Positions 36,611 to 47,618 of a stretch of 64,000 bases of DNA are shown piece after piece; positions within the stretch are counted from its first letter, which is position 1, and each line of letters begins with the position of its first letter. The stretch is taken from contig WOAB01000056.1 in assembly GCA_027886185.1 (NCBI GenBank), positions 124,001 to 188,000 on the forward strand, read 5' to 3'. The notes under the pieces are model-generated. The model saw only the letters and a list, made by a program, of their open reading frames with translations. It was not told where the DNA came from and searched no databases. The position numbers and the translations under genes were made by a program. This DNA comes from Rheum nobile. Taxonomy: Eukaryota; Streptophyta; Magnoliopsida; Caryophyllales; Polygonaceae.

Positions 36611-38082
36611 GTAATGTCTTCTTCCTCTTTTCGCTTTTCTACAATTTTGCATAGTTATTGGTTTTTAGGAGGCAAAAAGATTTGATTTCTCTCATTGTTG
36701 TGGATGGTGAACTGATTGAATCGAAGTGCATTCTGGTCTTGTAGTAGATCGCCTGGGATCCATGGAGTATTGTGAGCGTGATTTAAGCTTTCTGGCTGCT
36801 GCTTTTGATTCCAGTTGCGTTGTTCATTGAAGCTTTCGCTTTTCTTTTATTGTTCTGGTTGAGTTGTTTTTTTTGCTTTGTGTTGCATAAGTGCATAAGA
36901 TTGAAATCTGTATTGCACATGTACTTGCTGCATTGCTTTGAACATAAACATGCATTTAACCTGGCGTAGCTAGTCATTTTGCCATGATTTTTCTACTATC
37001 TGCCACTTAAGTGTGCTTGAGCAACCATGTTGACCTGTAGTTTGAGATGGCACTATGGCAGTACTAGGATAGTAGGAAGAGATGATGAAAATCTTGAGCT
37101 AAGGTAGTGCTTATTTTCCCTGTACTGTCGTGAAGCTTAGTCTTTAGCATTGAATGTTAGAGTTGTCCAACACTGGTAGTGGAGAATATAAATGAGGAAT
37201 GTATATTGGTTGGGGTTATTTGTGCAAATGTGGCGTGAGATTATGATATACTTGTTGTAATATTGGGGAGATGATTGCCAGGAGATAAGAATATTTTCCT
37301 GGAAAGATAAAAGGGGTAAGTTTGGCAAATGAGAGCCAAATTGTTCTCAGCATCATTGTATAAGGGTGCATAGAGCTACAGAGCACTTTGGCAATGAAGT
37401 GTGTGTGACTAATGCAGCATTCTTAATAGCTGGGTGCCTGGGTACTTTCAATTTCTAATAGAAAGTTTGCACTTTTTCGTCTTCTTTGTCTCTTTAGATG
37501 AACTTTAAAAATACACATTTATGGGATTGTAGTACATAATTTGTTTTGTTAGGTTGGTTTTCTTAAGTAGCTACTGGGTGGTGGTCTCGCCAGGTCCGGC
37601 CAACCTCTATAGGCCTTTCTTTATCTGAGTTTAAGCTATTCATGCCTCTTAGCTGAAGAATACTAGAGGATATAGCAGTGCCTGTTTTCCTAGCCAAACC
37701 CAGATCTTCCTCCATGTGGTGTTCCAAACCTTTGTAATAGACTCTACTCAAGCACAAGTAGTGTTCCACTAAATTCTCATCGTTATATTAGAAACATGAA
37801 AAGACCTAAATACATACAATATAATCTTCCCACTTCTCAAATTGCACAGGTTTTAAGACATTCATATTTTGAATGTTTATCTTCCATTGAATCAGAAAGT
37901 ACAAAAGAGTTGCAGAGAAAGTACAAAAGAGCTGCAGAGATTCACAAGTCATGAATTCATGTGATTAGTTTTCAGCCAATCACAGAAGAGTTTAAAAATT
38001 TTGAACCAATAAAACACACTAAACCCAATTTGCTAACATGGAGCCTAAATCAAATTGGGTTTAGGAATTGAAATTTACACCC

Positions 38083-38089
38083 TATAAAA
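38083..38089 (+). promoter_or_regulatory. TATA box of mariner-like transposase
   Basis: TATAAAA in 'accctataaaagagg', ~118 bp upstream of the probable transposase ATG at 38201. Spacing and context fit a core promoter. Confidence 0.55.
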
Positions 38090-38200
38090 GAGGAAAAAAC
38101 TGAACATTCTCATTGTTCCACAACCAGTACCATAAACACACAAAAACCCCCAGAGGAAACAGAGATAAGAGAGAAACCAGAGCATCATTGCCCTTTCTTG

Positions 38201-40012
38201 ATGCCTTCATACTTGGATTTAAATGCTGCTTGGGTTCCAGATGATGAGGAAGTTGATGATGCATTGTAGGAATATGGCCAATCAGAGATTCAACAGGAGT
38301 ATGGCCAACCAGTCTCCCTGTCACCAGAGATTCAGCAGGAGTATGGCCAGCTAGAGATGCAGCAGGAGTATGGCCCAAGATATGCCTTTTATTGATCTTA
38401 ACAGTGCACCAAAGATTCAGTAGGAGTATGGCCAGCCAAAGATTCAGCAGGAGTATGGCCCAAGATATGCCTTTTATTGATCTTAACAGTGCACCAGAGA
38501 TTCAACATGAGTATGGCCAACCAGTCTCCCAGGCAACAACACATAATCAATCCCCAAATCATGTTGAAACAGAGCAGCTATCACAAGAATCTAATCATCA
38601 GGCATCAAGAAAGAAGCTTAGCAGTGAGGAGAGAATGCACATACTAGTATGGCTTGTTCATAGAGCAAAAGATGGAAAACTGCCAAGGGGGACAATAATG
38701 GCTGCAACACACGAGTTCCAAGTGTCAAGAAGGAGCATAGGTAAAATATGGAACACAACCAAGCAACATAGAAGTGCAAATGTCAGGTACAATGTCACCA
38801 CAAAGTCATATAATTGTGGTAGAAAGAGAATACAAGTACCAAGCCAACAAATAGAAATAGTCAATATGGGAGATAGATCATGTATAAGGGATTTAGCAGC
38901 CATGATCAACATTTCAAAGAGCACAGTTCATAAGATGATTAAAAAGGGGCAAATCAAGCCTCATATCAATCCACTACATCCAGGATTAAAGGATCCAAAC
39001 AAATTCAGAAGATTACAGTGGATATTGAGTTTGTTGCAAGGGGATACACCAGAAAGTAAGACACATTATTACCCCATGTATGACTTTGTGCATATAGATG
39101 AAAAGTGGTTTAATTTGACCAAAAAACACAAAGAGTTTATCTATCACAACATGAAAAGGGCAAATACAAATCAGTCAGTTCAAGTAAATTCATCCCTAAG
39201 GTCATGTTCACTGCAGTGGTAGGAAGACCAAGATTTAACAACCAAGGGGGATGCATATTTGATGGTAAGATTGTGATTTTTCCACTCACTTATAAGGAGG
39301 CAGCAAAAAAGTCATAAAAAAACAGGCAAAAGGGGACAATGGTGACAAAAATAGTGGAATCTGTCAATCAAAAAGTCACAAGACACATGCTCATACATGA
39401 CATCATTCCAGCAATCAAAAGCAAATGGCCACAAGATGGAGTTCCCAAAGTCATATACATACAGCAGGACAATGCCAAGGCCCACATTACACAAGAAGAT
39501 CCAGAATAGCAACAAGTTTACAAGCAAAATGAGTTCACTTTCATATTAATTCAACAACCTCCTAACAGTCATGATCTAAACATATTGGACCTTGGTTTCT
39601 TTAGAAGCATCCAATCATTGATGCACAAAAAAATGTCACGAGATGTAGATCACATGCTAGAGGCAGTTAATGCAGCCTTTTATGAGTTAGATCCTAAGAC
39701 TCTGAGCAATGTATGGATTACATTACAACATGTAATGAATGAGATATTGAAGTGCAAAGGCTCAAATGACTATGACATTCCACATGTGGGCAAGAAAAGG
39801 TTGGAGGCTTAGGGGCTCCCAGAAACAGTAGTTAAGGCTCCTATGTGGGCAGTCATGGAGGCATGAGATTGGGTTAATAGGGGCGCACATGCAGAGACAC
39901 AAGCAGAGGCACAATCAACATATGCAGATCAAGAAACTCAAGAAGACATGCTTGATGCACAACAACTTAGTCAAGAGGCAACAATGCAAGAAACTCAAGA
40001 TTATGATGCATG
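38201..40012 (+). pseudogene. Mariner-like transposase, near full length, several stops and frameshifts
   Basis: It starts MPSYLDLNAAWVPDDEEVDD, then a stop, then a run of near-repeats of EIQQEYGQ that shifts frame. A long frame from 38466 covers MPFIDLNSAPEIQHEYGQP, the helix-turn-helix DNA-binding part (SSEERMHILVWLVHRAKDGK; RDLAAMINISKSTVHKMIKK) and the first catalytic Asp in VHIDEKWFN. After a frameshift near 39210 come the second Asp (IQQDNAKAHI) and third Asp (NSHDLNILDLGFFRSIQS), then DYDIPHVGKKRLEA and a tail to 40012. In-frame stops occur at about 39315, 39506, 39810 and 39867. Copy 1 retains only the second half. Confidence 0.88.
38270..38530. repeat. ~27-bp coding minisatellite in transposase N-terminus
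   Basis: About seven near-copies of 'agattcagcaggagtatggccagcc', some longer and including 'caagatatgccttttattgatcttaacagtgcacc', which repeats twice. They encode EIQQEYGQ-like units and probably caused the local frame loss. Confidence 0.8.
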
Positions 40013-40491
40013 AGGGAGCAGAAGGGGACTTAAACTTTTGTAATCAGCTTCTATCCTTCACATAACTATTAAGTCATGTGAAAGTTAGAAACTTTTGTAT
40101 ATCAACTCTTTTGGAAACATGAATGCAAGCAAGCAAACCGTGTGTTCATGAGATTTGTGTTTAACAACTTGACATAGAATGACAGATAAAATGTCACAAA
40201 ATGCGAAATAACCAAGCTGTTTCTACTGAGCTTAGAACCATCAACGGACAACCAGAGAACCATACCAATTCATCATTCAGAACCATCAGCGGACACCCAA
40301 TTCATCATTCAAGCTATTTTTCCAAGCATCCATTCCAACCATCCACAAAATAGTTCATACATAAATCAAAACAGAGTATCCAACATGCATAAAGTTTGGT
40401 GCTCAAAATAGAGAATCCAACATGCATTAGAACAACAGTGAACATAAATCAACATTCAAAGGGAGAGCTTTAACAACAGGGGACAAAAGAC

Positions 40492-40758
40492 TTAGTTCTT
40501 CCCTGAATCTTCATCATCGGAGACCAGATCAATAACGAACGAGAGAGCTTGGACAACAACCACGACCTCCGAAGGCTTATGCTCCACAGTGGACTCGCTC
40601 CCAAGCGCATCTCCTTCTCCAGCGAAGCCGCTAAAACTGTGATTCCCAACACAATCATCTCCCCACTCGCAATATGTCTCCATCGAGCAATAGTAAGTCT
40701 CAGAAGTCAGGGGACTTTCACAAGAACTTGAGAACCCATAACTAGTTCCAGTACTCAT
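40492..40758 (-). CDS. Antisense small gene of mariner-like element (88 aa, intact)
   Basis: The minus-strand frame runs from ATG (40756-40758) to TAA (40492-40494). The product is 88 aa, acidic and Ser-rich at the start (MSTGTSYGFSSSCESP), with CEWGDDCVGNHSFSGFAG in the middle and ...SFVIDLVSDDEDSGKN at the end. The motif and the acidic tail are shared with the frame at 2266-2568 in mariner copy 1, on the same strand and in the same place, between the transposase 3' end and the 3' terminus. The end (VIDL followed by SDDED) resembles a SUMO-interacting motif. It would be transcribed inward from the 3' end, convergent with the transposase. I know of no family name. An in-frame ATG ten codons upstream exists but is not conserved in copy 1. 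Confidence 0.5.
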   Translation of the reverse strand: MSTGTSYGFSSSCESPLTSETYYCSMETYCEWGDDCVGNHSFSGFAGEGDALGSESTVEHKPSEVVVVVQALSFVIDLVSDDEDSGKN

Positions 40759-41194
40759 TTTAGGGTTTCTGTGGTGGGGAGGGAGCAAGGAATCCAGGAA
40801 GCTCCAAGGAGAAGGAGCAAAGCACTGGAAATCGAACCAGAGAAGAGCAAAGATGGAGTTTAGGGTTTTGAGACAGAGCGACGGAAAAAAAAGAGAGAGT
40901 TCTAGGGTTTGGGAAGGTGAGAGAGTTTGGGTAGGTGAGTGGGTGAAGATTATAGAGTGGGTTTGGGTAGGTGAGTGGGTGAGATAATTAATGGAAGAAT
41001 TAAATGAAGAAATTTTAATGGTGGAATGTAAAAAGGTAGGTGAGAGAGTTTGAATGGGTAGTGGGTAGAAGATGATAGGTTGGTGGATTTAAGGAAAATG
41101 ACAAAAGTTATTTATGGTATGTTTTGATATGAGATTATTATTTTGGGACGCCCGAAAAGGAATGCGGAAAGATTATTTTGGGACGGATGGAGTA

Positions 41195-41594
41195 ATAAAT
41201 ACTAGAGACAACTAGAGTGTGTTGGACAGATGCACAACTTACAAGAAGAGTCTACTAAAAGTAACTTTAATAAATTACAACAGAATATTTAATTTATCCA
41301 ACACTCCTCTCAAGCTGGGTTGTAAAGATCTTCCATTTCCAGCTTGGAAACAAGTTTTTGAAATCTACTGCTATGGAGATTCTTAGTAAGCACATCAACA
41401 AGTTGTTATTGGGTTGGTATAAAGGCTATCTCGATGATTCCAACCTCAATCTTCTCTTTGATAAAGTGTCGGTCCACTTCAATATGTTTGGTTCGATCAT
41501 CTAATAGGGTCATGAGCTATACTAATGACAGATTTATTATCACAATGCAAACTCATATGATTTTCCCACTTGATCTTTAAATCATTGAGAATGG
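41195..41594 (-). mobile_element. Copia fragment (LTR part, polypurine tract, end of RNase H)
   Basis: Closely matches 56035-56438 of the Copia element downstream: part of the LTR, then 'caacactcctctcaagctgggttgtaaag', then the end of the pol region. The match stops at 41594. It is truncated on both sides, and mariner copy 2 sits at its left edge. Confidence 0.88.
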
Positions 41595-42384
41595 TGTATC
41601 ATTTGGCTTGCTTTTGCTACATGGTAATCAGATATAGGTCAAGCAGCAAACCTCTTTGTTGTGTTTTTCTTATTAGTTAAAGGCATTGGAAGTGTTTGAA
41701 TTCTGAAATTAAATAGCCCTAAATTAGCTACAGCAGGATGAAAAATTAAAATTAACCATAAATCCTAATTGTTTCATAATCTAACTAATTCAATCAACCC
41801 CAAATCCAAATGTCATAAACCCTAATGTTGAATGAAATCCGTAAATTTCTAAAATCCCAAATCGAAAGCCCTAAGTGTTTGAATCTTAAAATTTGTGTAA
41901 TTAAACACCAAATTTCAAAAGTGGACTAGTGAAATTCGTACCTCGAAGCCCCACCGTTGTCCAAGCCCTCGTCGCCTTTGCACCGTCGTCTAGCCAAGGA
42001 GAAGATGCAGCCATTTGTGGTCGTCGATCGTCGTCCACTGTGGTCGTCGGAAGCCTCATCTTCCTCCTCCCACATGTTGCATCATGGTCGCCTCCAAGAC
42101 CCTCGTCGCCGACTTAATGGTTGCCGACAAGACCCAATTTGTTAGTGCCCAGATCGTTCGTAGATGTTTGAAGGGAGGGAGTCGGGTTCATCAGATGGAG
42201 GAGAAGTGGGTTTAATTTGTATTTTTCCCTTTTTAATTTAAGTTAACGCTGAGTTAACTATACTTTAACGGAAGGATATTCCACAAAAAAAAACATAAAC
42301 TTAGGATTATCATGTGAAAATGTCGAAACTTTAGGGGATTTCGCGAAAAAGTAAAAAATTCAGGGTTATCAGGCGAAATTTCCG
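41595..42384. other. Unassigned region between Copia fragment and block B
   Basis: AT-rich with a GC-rich island at ~41940-42130. The overlapping short frames there look like chance products. No recognisable protein or repeat. It may be the remnant of another transposon. Confidence 0.35.
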
Positions 42385-43023
42385 TATTAACAATTTGATC
42401 ATCATCGAGTATAGCTAAACACCTCACTCTAAATTCTGATTTTCGTTGATCTTTTTTCTTCGGGAGATTGAGATCATGCTCCGAATCTGACGAATTGGGC
42501 TATCGATCTTATATTTTTACTTGCACACGAACTGAACTCGATTTTGTTTTGGTTCATCTATCGATGATTGAACTTAGTTTCTTACGTAATAAATTGGGTT
42601 TTGTGTGTGAAAGTGGACATCAATCCAATGGGAAACACTTGAATTGGATGTAAGGATTTAGAGAAAATAAGAAAATTGTGACAAAATTCAAGGCATATGT
42701 TAAAGGTAGAAAATGTTTTGTAGAGTGATTTTTTGGAAAATTTCTAGAGAATGCAGGGGAGTGTGGTAAGTGGCTAAATTCTAATCAATTGTCTGAATCG
42801 TAAGCCTTTAATGTTAAAATATAATATTTTTTGCTAAAAATATTTATAGTTGCTTGTTATTATCAATCAAAGTACGTAACTTATAAAATAGTTCGATCAA
42901 GGCTAAAAAATAAAATCTTCAAAAAATCGTTTTAATAAAAGAAAGTCAGAACTTTAAAATTTATAACTAAAAACAAACTCAATATTAACCCAGTATTTGC
43001 CATGGATGGATTGTAAGAAAGTC

Positions 43024-43061
43024 GGCCCAATATAGACATGGGCCTGATTTGGTTTGGCCCA
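43024..43061. promoter_or_regulatory. Site II cluster in block B promoter
   Basis: Same three motifs as in block A: GGCCCA at 43024, TGGGCC at 43039 and GGCCCA at 43056, in the same spacing. The promoter of the former NDUFA8-like gene is thus kept about 1.9 kb upstream of SLY1. Confidence 0.55.
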
Positions 43062-43331
43062 TATATTTCCGGATTGAACCCGGATCGAGGAGGACCGGAC
43101 TAGCGATTTGCGCCTCAGCGAGTCAGCGGCGTAGGTGTTGATTGAGATCACCAGAATCAAACCCTCTCGGACTCAAATCACAGAATTCCTTCCCAGCGAC
43201 CGATTCTTCGTCTTCAACCTCCGACAGATTTCAGTAAGATACAGTTCAATTCTGTTACGACTGTGCCGATTCTCTCTAATTTCACGGGGAAAATGGATAT
43301 TAGGTTTATGAGAGTGAGAGAGAGAGGGATT

Positions 43332-44616
43332 TTAAAAAAAAAAAAATTAATTCGATATGGTAATACCCTTTACCACTTACCAGCCGGCCCTATTAATTTC
43401 CACTTTCCAAATCTGAAATCTCCCTCCACGACCACGCTCCATCCCTCGTCCATCTTCCCAAAATCCCAGATCCAGATCCAGTCCGACCGAGTGCTCGACG
43501 GGCGACGGCTCGACCAACTCTTTCTTCACGGCGGCGGCGAGCCGGGCGAGGGGACCTGCGACTCCACGGCGGCGGCAGCGGCGACTCCAGTCTCCACGGG
43601 CGACTGGGCGAGGCGGCGAGCCTTGGACAGACCGGCGGCGACTCTCCTCACGACAGTACTCCACGAGACCACCGAGTCGGCCCACTGTGACCACGAGCCT
43701 TGGACCGTCCAAGGGGCTAGCTAGCCTTGTTAGGTTCGGTTCCTAAATCCTAACTTCCCTGTGCTGTGCTGTGTCGCCTGTGCATCTTCAATTTTTCATT
43801 TGTATAATTGTTTGCTGATTTTAGATTAATAAGGGTTGGATTTGATAATTTGAATTTGGTTAGCAGTGGATTTAGAAATTGATTATCTATGTCTAATGTC
43901 TATGTGAATATGTGATGTTTTTTTAAAAGTTATTTTGTGGTACTGTGATGTGGTAGTAGATTGTTGAACATTTGGATTAATTTCTGTTTTTGAGTTCATC
44001 TAATATATGAATCATTAATCATGAGTATGGTATTTGTATCATGGTTAATGAGACAGTGATGTGGTCTAGATCCTCATTAGAATTATCATGTCTCAGTTTT
44101 TTATTCTTTGGTCATTCAGTTTTACTGAGTGATGCATATTTTTGAAATTGAAGTATACTGTCTTCTTTTGTTTGTTTTACTTAGACTGGGAGAAGGTCCG
44201 TCTTAGCCATCAAATAGCTCAACGGGAATTGCACCATAAGGTTCGGAATATAGTTAAGGCTTCGAATTGTAATGTCTGGAACTCTTAAATCTGAAATATC
44301 TAATTTGTAAACAATACCATACCTCATTATGTAAATGTGTAAATTACAAAATCCTGTTAACTTTTGGAGCTGCTCATGATTTTTTCCTTACTGATGTTTC
44401 TTATTCTCCTCTCAATCATGCACAGTTTCACAATGTGTGGGGACAACTTATGAAAACAGGCTACCAGAACTCACGCTTTGCACATCAGGTTTGAAACCCC
44501 TTCCAAATTAGTAGGGTATGCACTTAAAATTAATTTTAGCTAAATCGGATTTAAGCTACGTCAGATTCAACTATATAAATTTTAGCCCCCCCTACTGTGA
44601 AATCCTGGCTCCGCCT
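43332..44616. mobile_element. 1.28-kb insert in block B carrying exon-like fragments
   Basis: Absent from block A and flanked by two copies of the leader sequence (cgtcttcaacctccgacag at 43209 and 44617). It opens with poly-A and a GC-rich stretch (43380-43720). Two exon-like segments with splice borders follow: 44185-44240 (DWEKVRLSHQIAQRELHHK) and 44426-44488 (FHNVWGQLMKTGYQNSRFAH). It ends tgaaatcctggctccgcc, which resembles the ggcggagccaggattt terminus common in plant transposons. It could be a transposon with captured gene pieces. I do not recognise the source gene. Confidence 0.4.
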
Positions 44617-44847
44617 CGTCTTCAACCTCCGACAGATTTCAGTAAGGTACAGTTCAATTCTGTTACGACTGTGCCGATTCTCTCAATTTCTCTCTAATTT
44701 CACGGGGAAAATGGATATTAGGTTTATGAGAGAGAGAGAGAACTTTTAAACTGGAGAGATTTGCAGTAATTTCTTCGTCATTAGTTGATAATTTCGTTTG
44801 ATTTGGTATATATATAGCTTGGATGTATATGTGAATTAATTTCAATC

Positions 44848-44897
44848 GAATTCCTTCCCAGCGACCGATTCTTCGTCTTCAACCTCCGACAGATTTT
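44848..44897. repeat. Third leader copy directly upstream of SLY1
   Basis: Repeats the block's leader sequence (from gaattccttcccagcg to cctccgacagattt) found at 43183-43231 and at ~36119-36168 in block A. It lies 30 bp before the SLY1 ATG and joins straight into 'tcagaacaattttctctgaac'. Confidence 0.9.
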
Positions 44898-44926
44898 CAG
44901 AACAATTTTCTCTGAACTCGGAGAAA

Positions 44927-46901
44927 ATGTCGCTTCATCTGCGCCAGAAGCAAACAGGTGAGACTCTCCTTCTCCCTCTTCCTCGATTTCTATCATTCAA
45001 GCATCCCAATTTTTCTAAATCCGATCTGTATAAGCTTCAAACTTTCCAATTCGATTGTTCTATATTGGTTTTCAGAATGCATAATCCGGATGCTGAATCT
45101 CAACCAGCCGGTGAACTCGGCGACTGGAATGGCGAACGAGGAGGTTTACAAGATCCTGATCTACGACAGGTTCTGCCAAGACATTCTCTCTCCTCTGATC
45201 CATGTCAAGGACCTCCGCAAGCATGGCGTTACTCTCTACTTCCTCATCGACAAGGATCGTAAGCCTGTCTCCGACGTCCCTGCGGTGTATTTCGTCCGTC
45301 CCACGCCAGACAACGTCCGCCGAATCGCCGCCGACACCGCTCGTTCCCTCTACGACCTCTTCCACCTCAATTTCTCTTCGACGATCCCTCGCCCGCTGCT
45401 CGAAGATCTCGCATCTGACACGCTGAGATCGGATTCGATTCATCGGATCTCCAAGGTACATGATCAGTATTTGGAGTTCGTAACCCTAGAGGATAGCTTG
45501 TTTTCACTTGCGGATAAGAATTGTTTTGTGCAATTGAATGATCCATCGGCTGGGGATAAGGAGATTGAGGCGATTGTCGAGAGGATTGTTGCAGGATTGT
45601 TCTGCATGCTGGCTACTCTAGCTGTGGTGCCAATCATTCGATGCCCCAGGGGCGGGCCGGCTGAGATGGTGGCTTCTGCACTGGATCAGAAGTTGAGAGA
45701 CCATTTGATATCCAAGAATAATCTGTTTACTGAAGGTGGGAATTTTGCTAGCTCATTTCAGAGGCCTATTTTGTGTATATTTGATAGGAATTTTGAGTTG
45801 GCTGTGGGGATTCAGCATGATTTTAGGTATAAACCTCTGGTTCATGATATCCTAGGGTTGAGGTTGAATAGGTTGAGTGTGCAGGGTGAAAAGGGCGGAA
45901 CAAAGTCGTTCGAGCTAGATAGTTCGGACTCTTTCTGGGTGGCAAATGGGTCGCTGGAGTTCCCTGAGGTTGCAGTAGAGATTGAGAATCAGTTGAGCAA
46001 GTATAAGCGGGATGTAGATGAAGTGAATAAGAGGACAGGAGGCTCGAGTGGAGCTGAGTTTGATGGTACTGATCTGATTGGGAACACCAAACATTTGATG
46101 AATGCTGTGAACTCACTGCCTGAGCTTACTGAGAGGAAGCAAGTGATTGATAAACACACTAATATTGCTACTGTTCTATTAGGTGAGATCAAGGAGCGGT
46201 CTCTTGATTCTTTTGCCAAAAGGGAGTATGACATGATGATTCGTGGAACTATTGACCGAAATGAGCTCATGGGCGTGCTCAAGGGGAAAGGGACCAAGGT
46301 GGACAAGTTGCGTTTTGCAGTTTTGTTTCTCATATCTTCAGAGAACATTCCTCAGTCTGAAGTGGATATGGTAGAAGCTGCACTAAAAGAAGCTGAAATA
46401 GACACTAGTGCGTTTCAGTATGTGAAGAAGATCAAGTCTTTGAACGTCTCATTTGCTTCCGCCAATTCTGCAACCAGAGGTAACATTGTGGACTGGGCTG
46501 AGAAGCTTTATGGGCAGTCCATCAGTGCTGTGACTGCTGGTATGAAAAACTTGTTGTCTGGTGATAGGCAGCTTGCTTTGACAAGAACAGTGGAAGCTCT
46601 GATGGAAGGGAGGCCTAATCCTGAGACTGACTCGTATCTTCTGTTTGACCCACGTGCGCCAAAGTCAAGCTCTGGTAGCTATCTCAGAGGACCATTCAAG
46701 GAAGCTATTGCATTCATGATCGGGGGCGGTAATTATGTGGAACATGGAAGCTTGCAAGAGCTTGCACACCGTCAACAGCCAACCAAGCATATCATATATG
46801 GGACAACAGAGATTCTCACAGGAGCTGAGTTTATGGATCAGCTTGCTTTGTTGGGAAAGAAGATGGGATTAGGTGGTACTGCTGCTGCATCAGTGCCTTA
46901 A
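44927..46901 (+). CDS. SLY1: SEC1/Munc18-family protein SLY1
   Basis: SM protein that binds Golgi/ER syntaxins (SYP31/Sed5-like) and promotes SNARE assembly for ER-Golgi transport. Two exons, 44927-44957 and 45076-46901, separated by a 118-bp GT-AG intron, give 618 aa, normal for plant SLY1. The product starts MSLHLRQKQTECIIRMLNLN across the intron. Conserved stretches include NEEVYKILIYDRFCQDILSP, DLRKHGVTLYFLIDKDRKPV, VHDQYLEFVTLEDSLFSL, FDRNFELAVGIQHDFRYKPL, GTDLIGNTKHLM and FKEAIAFMIGGGNYVEHGS near the end. No lesions are visible. The start is fixed by homology and a good context (gagaaaATGtcg). The gene is embedded in block B exactly where block A has the NDUFA8-like exon, and its leader contains a copy of that gene's 5' leader. 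Confidence 0.96.
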
Positions 46902-47618
46902 GATGGACAAGAAATTTCTGGGTACTTCACTGCAGTTCAGTTTTCCTAGAGGAATTTAAGCCCACTTTATTGATACTTTGATGTCTTCTTCCTCTTTTCG
47001 CTTTTCTACAATTTTGCATATCTATTCGTTTTTTAGGAGGCAAAAAGAGTTGATTTCTCTCATTGTTGTGGATGGTGAACTGATTGAATGGAAGTGCATT
47101 CTGGTCTTGTGCCTGGGATCCATGGAGTATTATGAGCCTGATTTAAGCTTTCTGGCTGTTGCTTTTGATTCCAGTTGCTTTGTTCATTGAAGCTTTTTCT
47201 TTGCTTTGGTTTGATTGTTCTGGTTGAGTTGTTGTTTTATTTTGCTTTGTGTTGCATAACTGCATAAGTTTGAAATCTGTATTGCACATGTGCTTGCTGC
47301 ATTGCTTTGAACATAAACATGCATTTAACCTGGCGTAGCTAGTCATTTTGCCATGATTGTGGAGATGATTGCCAGGAGATAAGAATATTTTCCTGGAAAG
47401 ATAAAAGGGGTAAGTTTGTTTAGGTTGGTTTTTTGTAAGTAGCTACTGGGTGGTGGTCCGGCCAGCCTCTGTAGGCCTTTCTTTATCTGAGTTTAAGCTA
47501 TTCATGCCTCTTAGCTGAAGAATACTAGAGGATATAGCAGTGCCAAACCCAGATCTCCCTCCATGTAGTGTTCCAAACCCTTGTAATAGACTCTACTCAA
47601 GCATAAGTAGTGTTCCAC

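Larger units (their letters stand above)
32488..37770. repeat. Duplicated block A (paralogous to 42385-47618)
   Basis: The matching parts are 32488-32903 with 42385-42793, 35731-36404 with 42793-44852 (allowing for an insert and leader copies), and 36614-37770 with 46981-47618. Similarity is high but clearly diverged. A has an extra 2.8 kb (32904-35730) that contains a Helitron, and carries an NDUFA8-like exon where B carries SLY1. B has further small deletions relative to A downstream (for example A ~37000-37260 and ~37325-37550). Confidence 0.88.
38083..41192 (+). mobile_element. Mariner-like element, copy 2
   Basis: It carries a full-length but broken transposase on the plus strand, the antisense small gene on the minus strand, and a right terminus ttttgggacggatggag followed by TA at 41193-41194. 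The left terminus is not recognisable, so the start given is the transposase TATA box and the true start may be near 37770. The right end abuts an internal part of a Copia LTR (aataaatactagagac), showing that the element inserted into a Copia copy whose other half is now lost. Confidence 0.75.
42385..47618. repeat. Duplicated block B (paralogous to 32488-37770)
   Basis: Same backbone as block A but without the Helitron region, with a 1.28-kb insert (43332-44616), with three partial copies of the leader (43183-43231, 44617-44852, 44848-44897), and with the complete SLY1 gene in place of the NDUFA8-like exon. Junctions: 'ttcaatcgaatt' at 44852 (A 36404) and 'atgtcttcttcctc' at 46981 (A 36614). 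Confidence 0.88.

Noticed and set aside
42015..42215. Several overlapping 60-66 aa frames in a GC-rich island
   Set aside because: Three frames are open at once from base composition; no motif or splice support.
45072..45461. 129-aa minus frame inside SLY1
   Set aside because: Antisense shadow of a well conserved coding exon.
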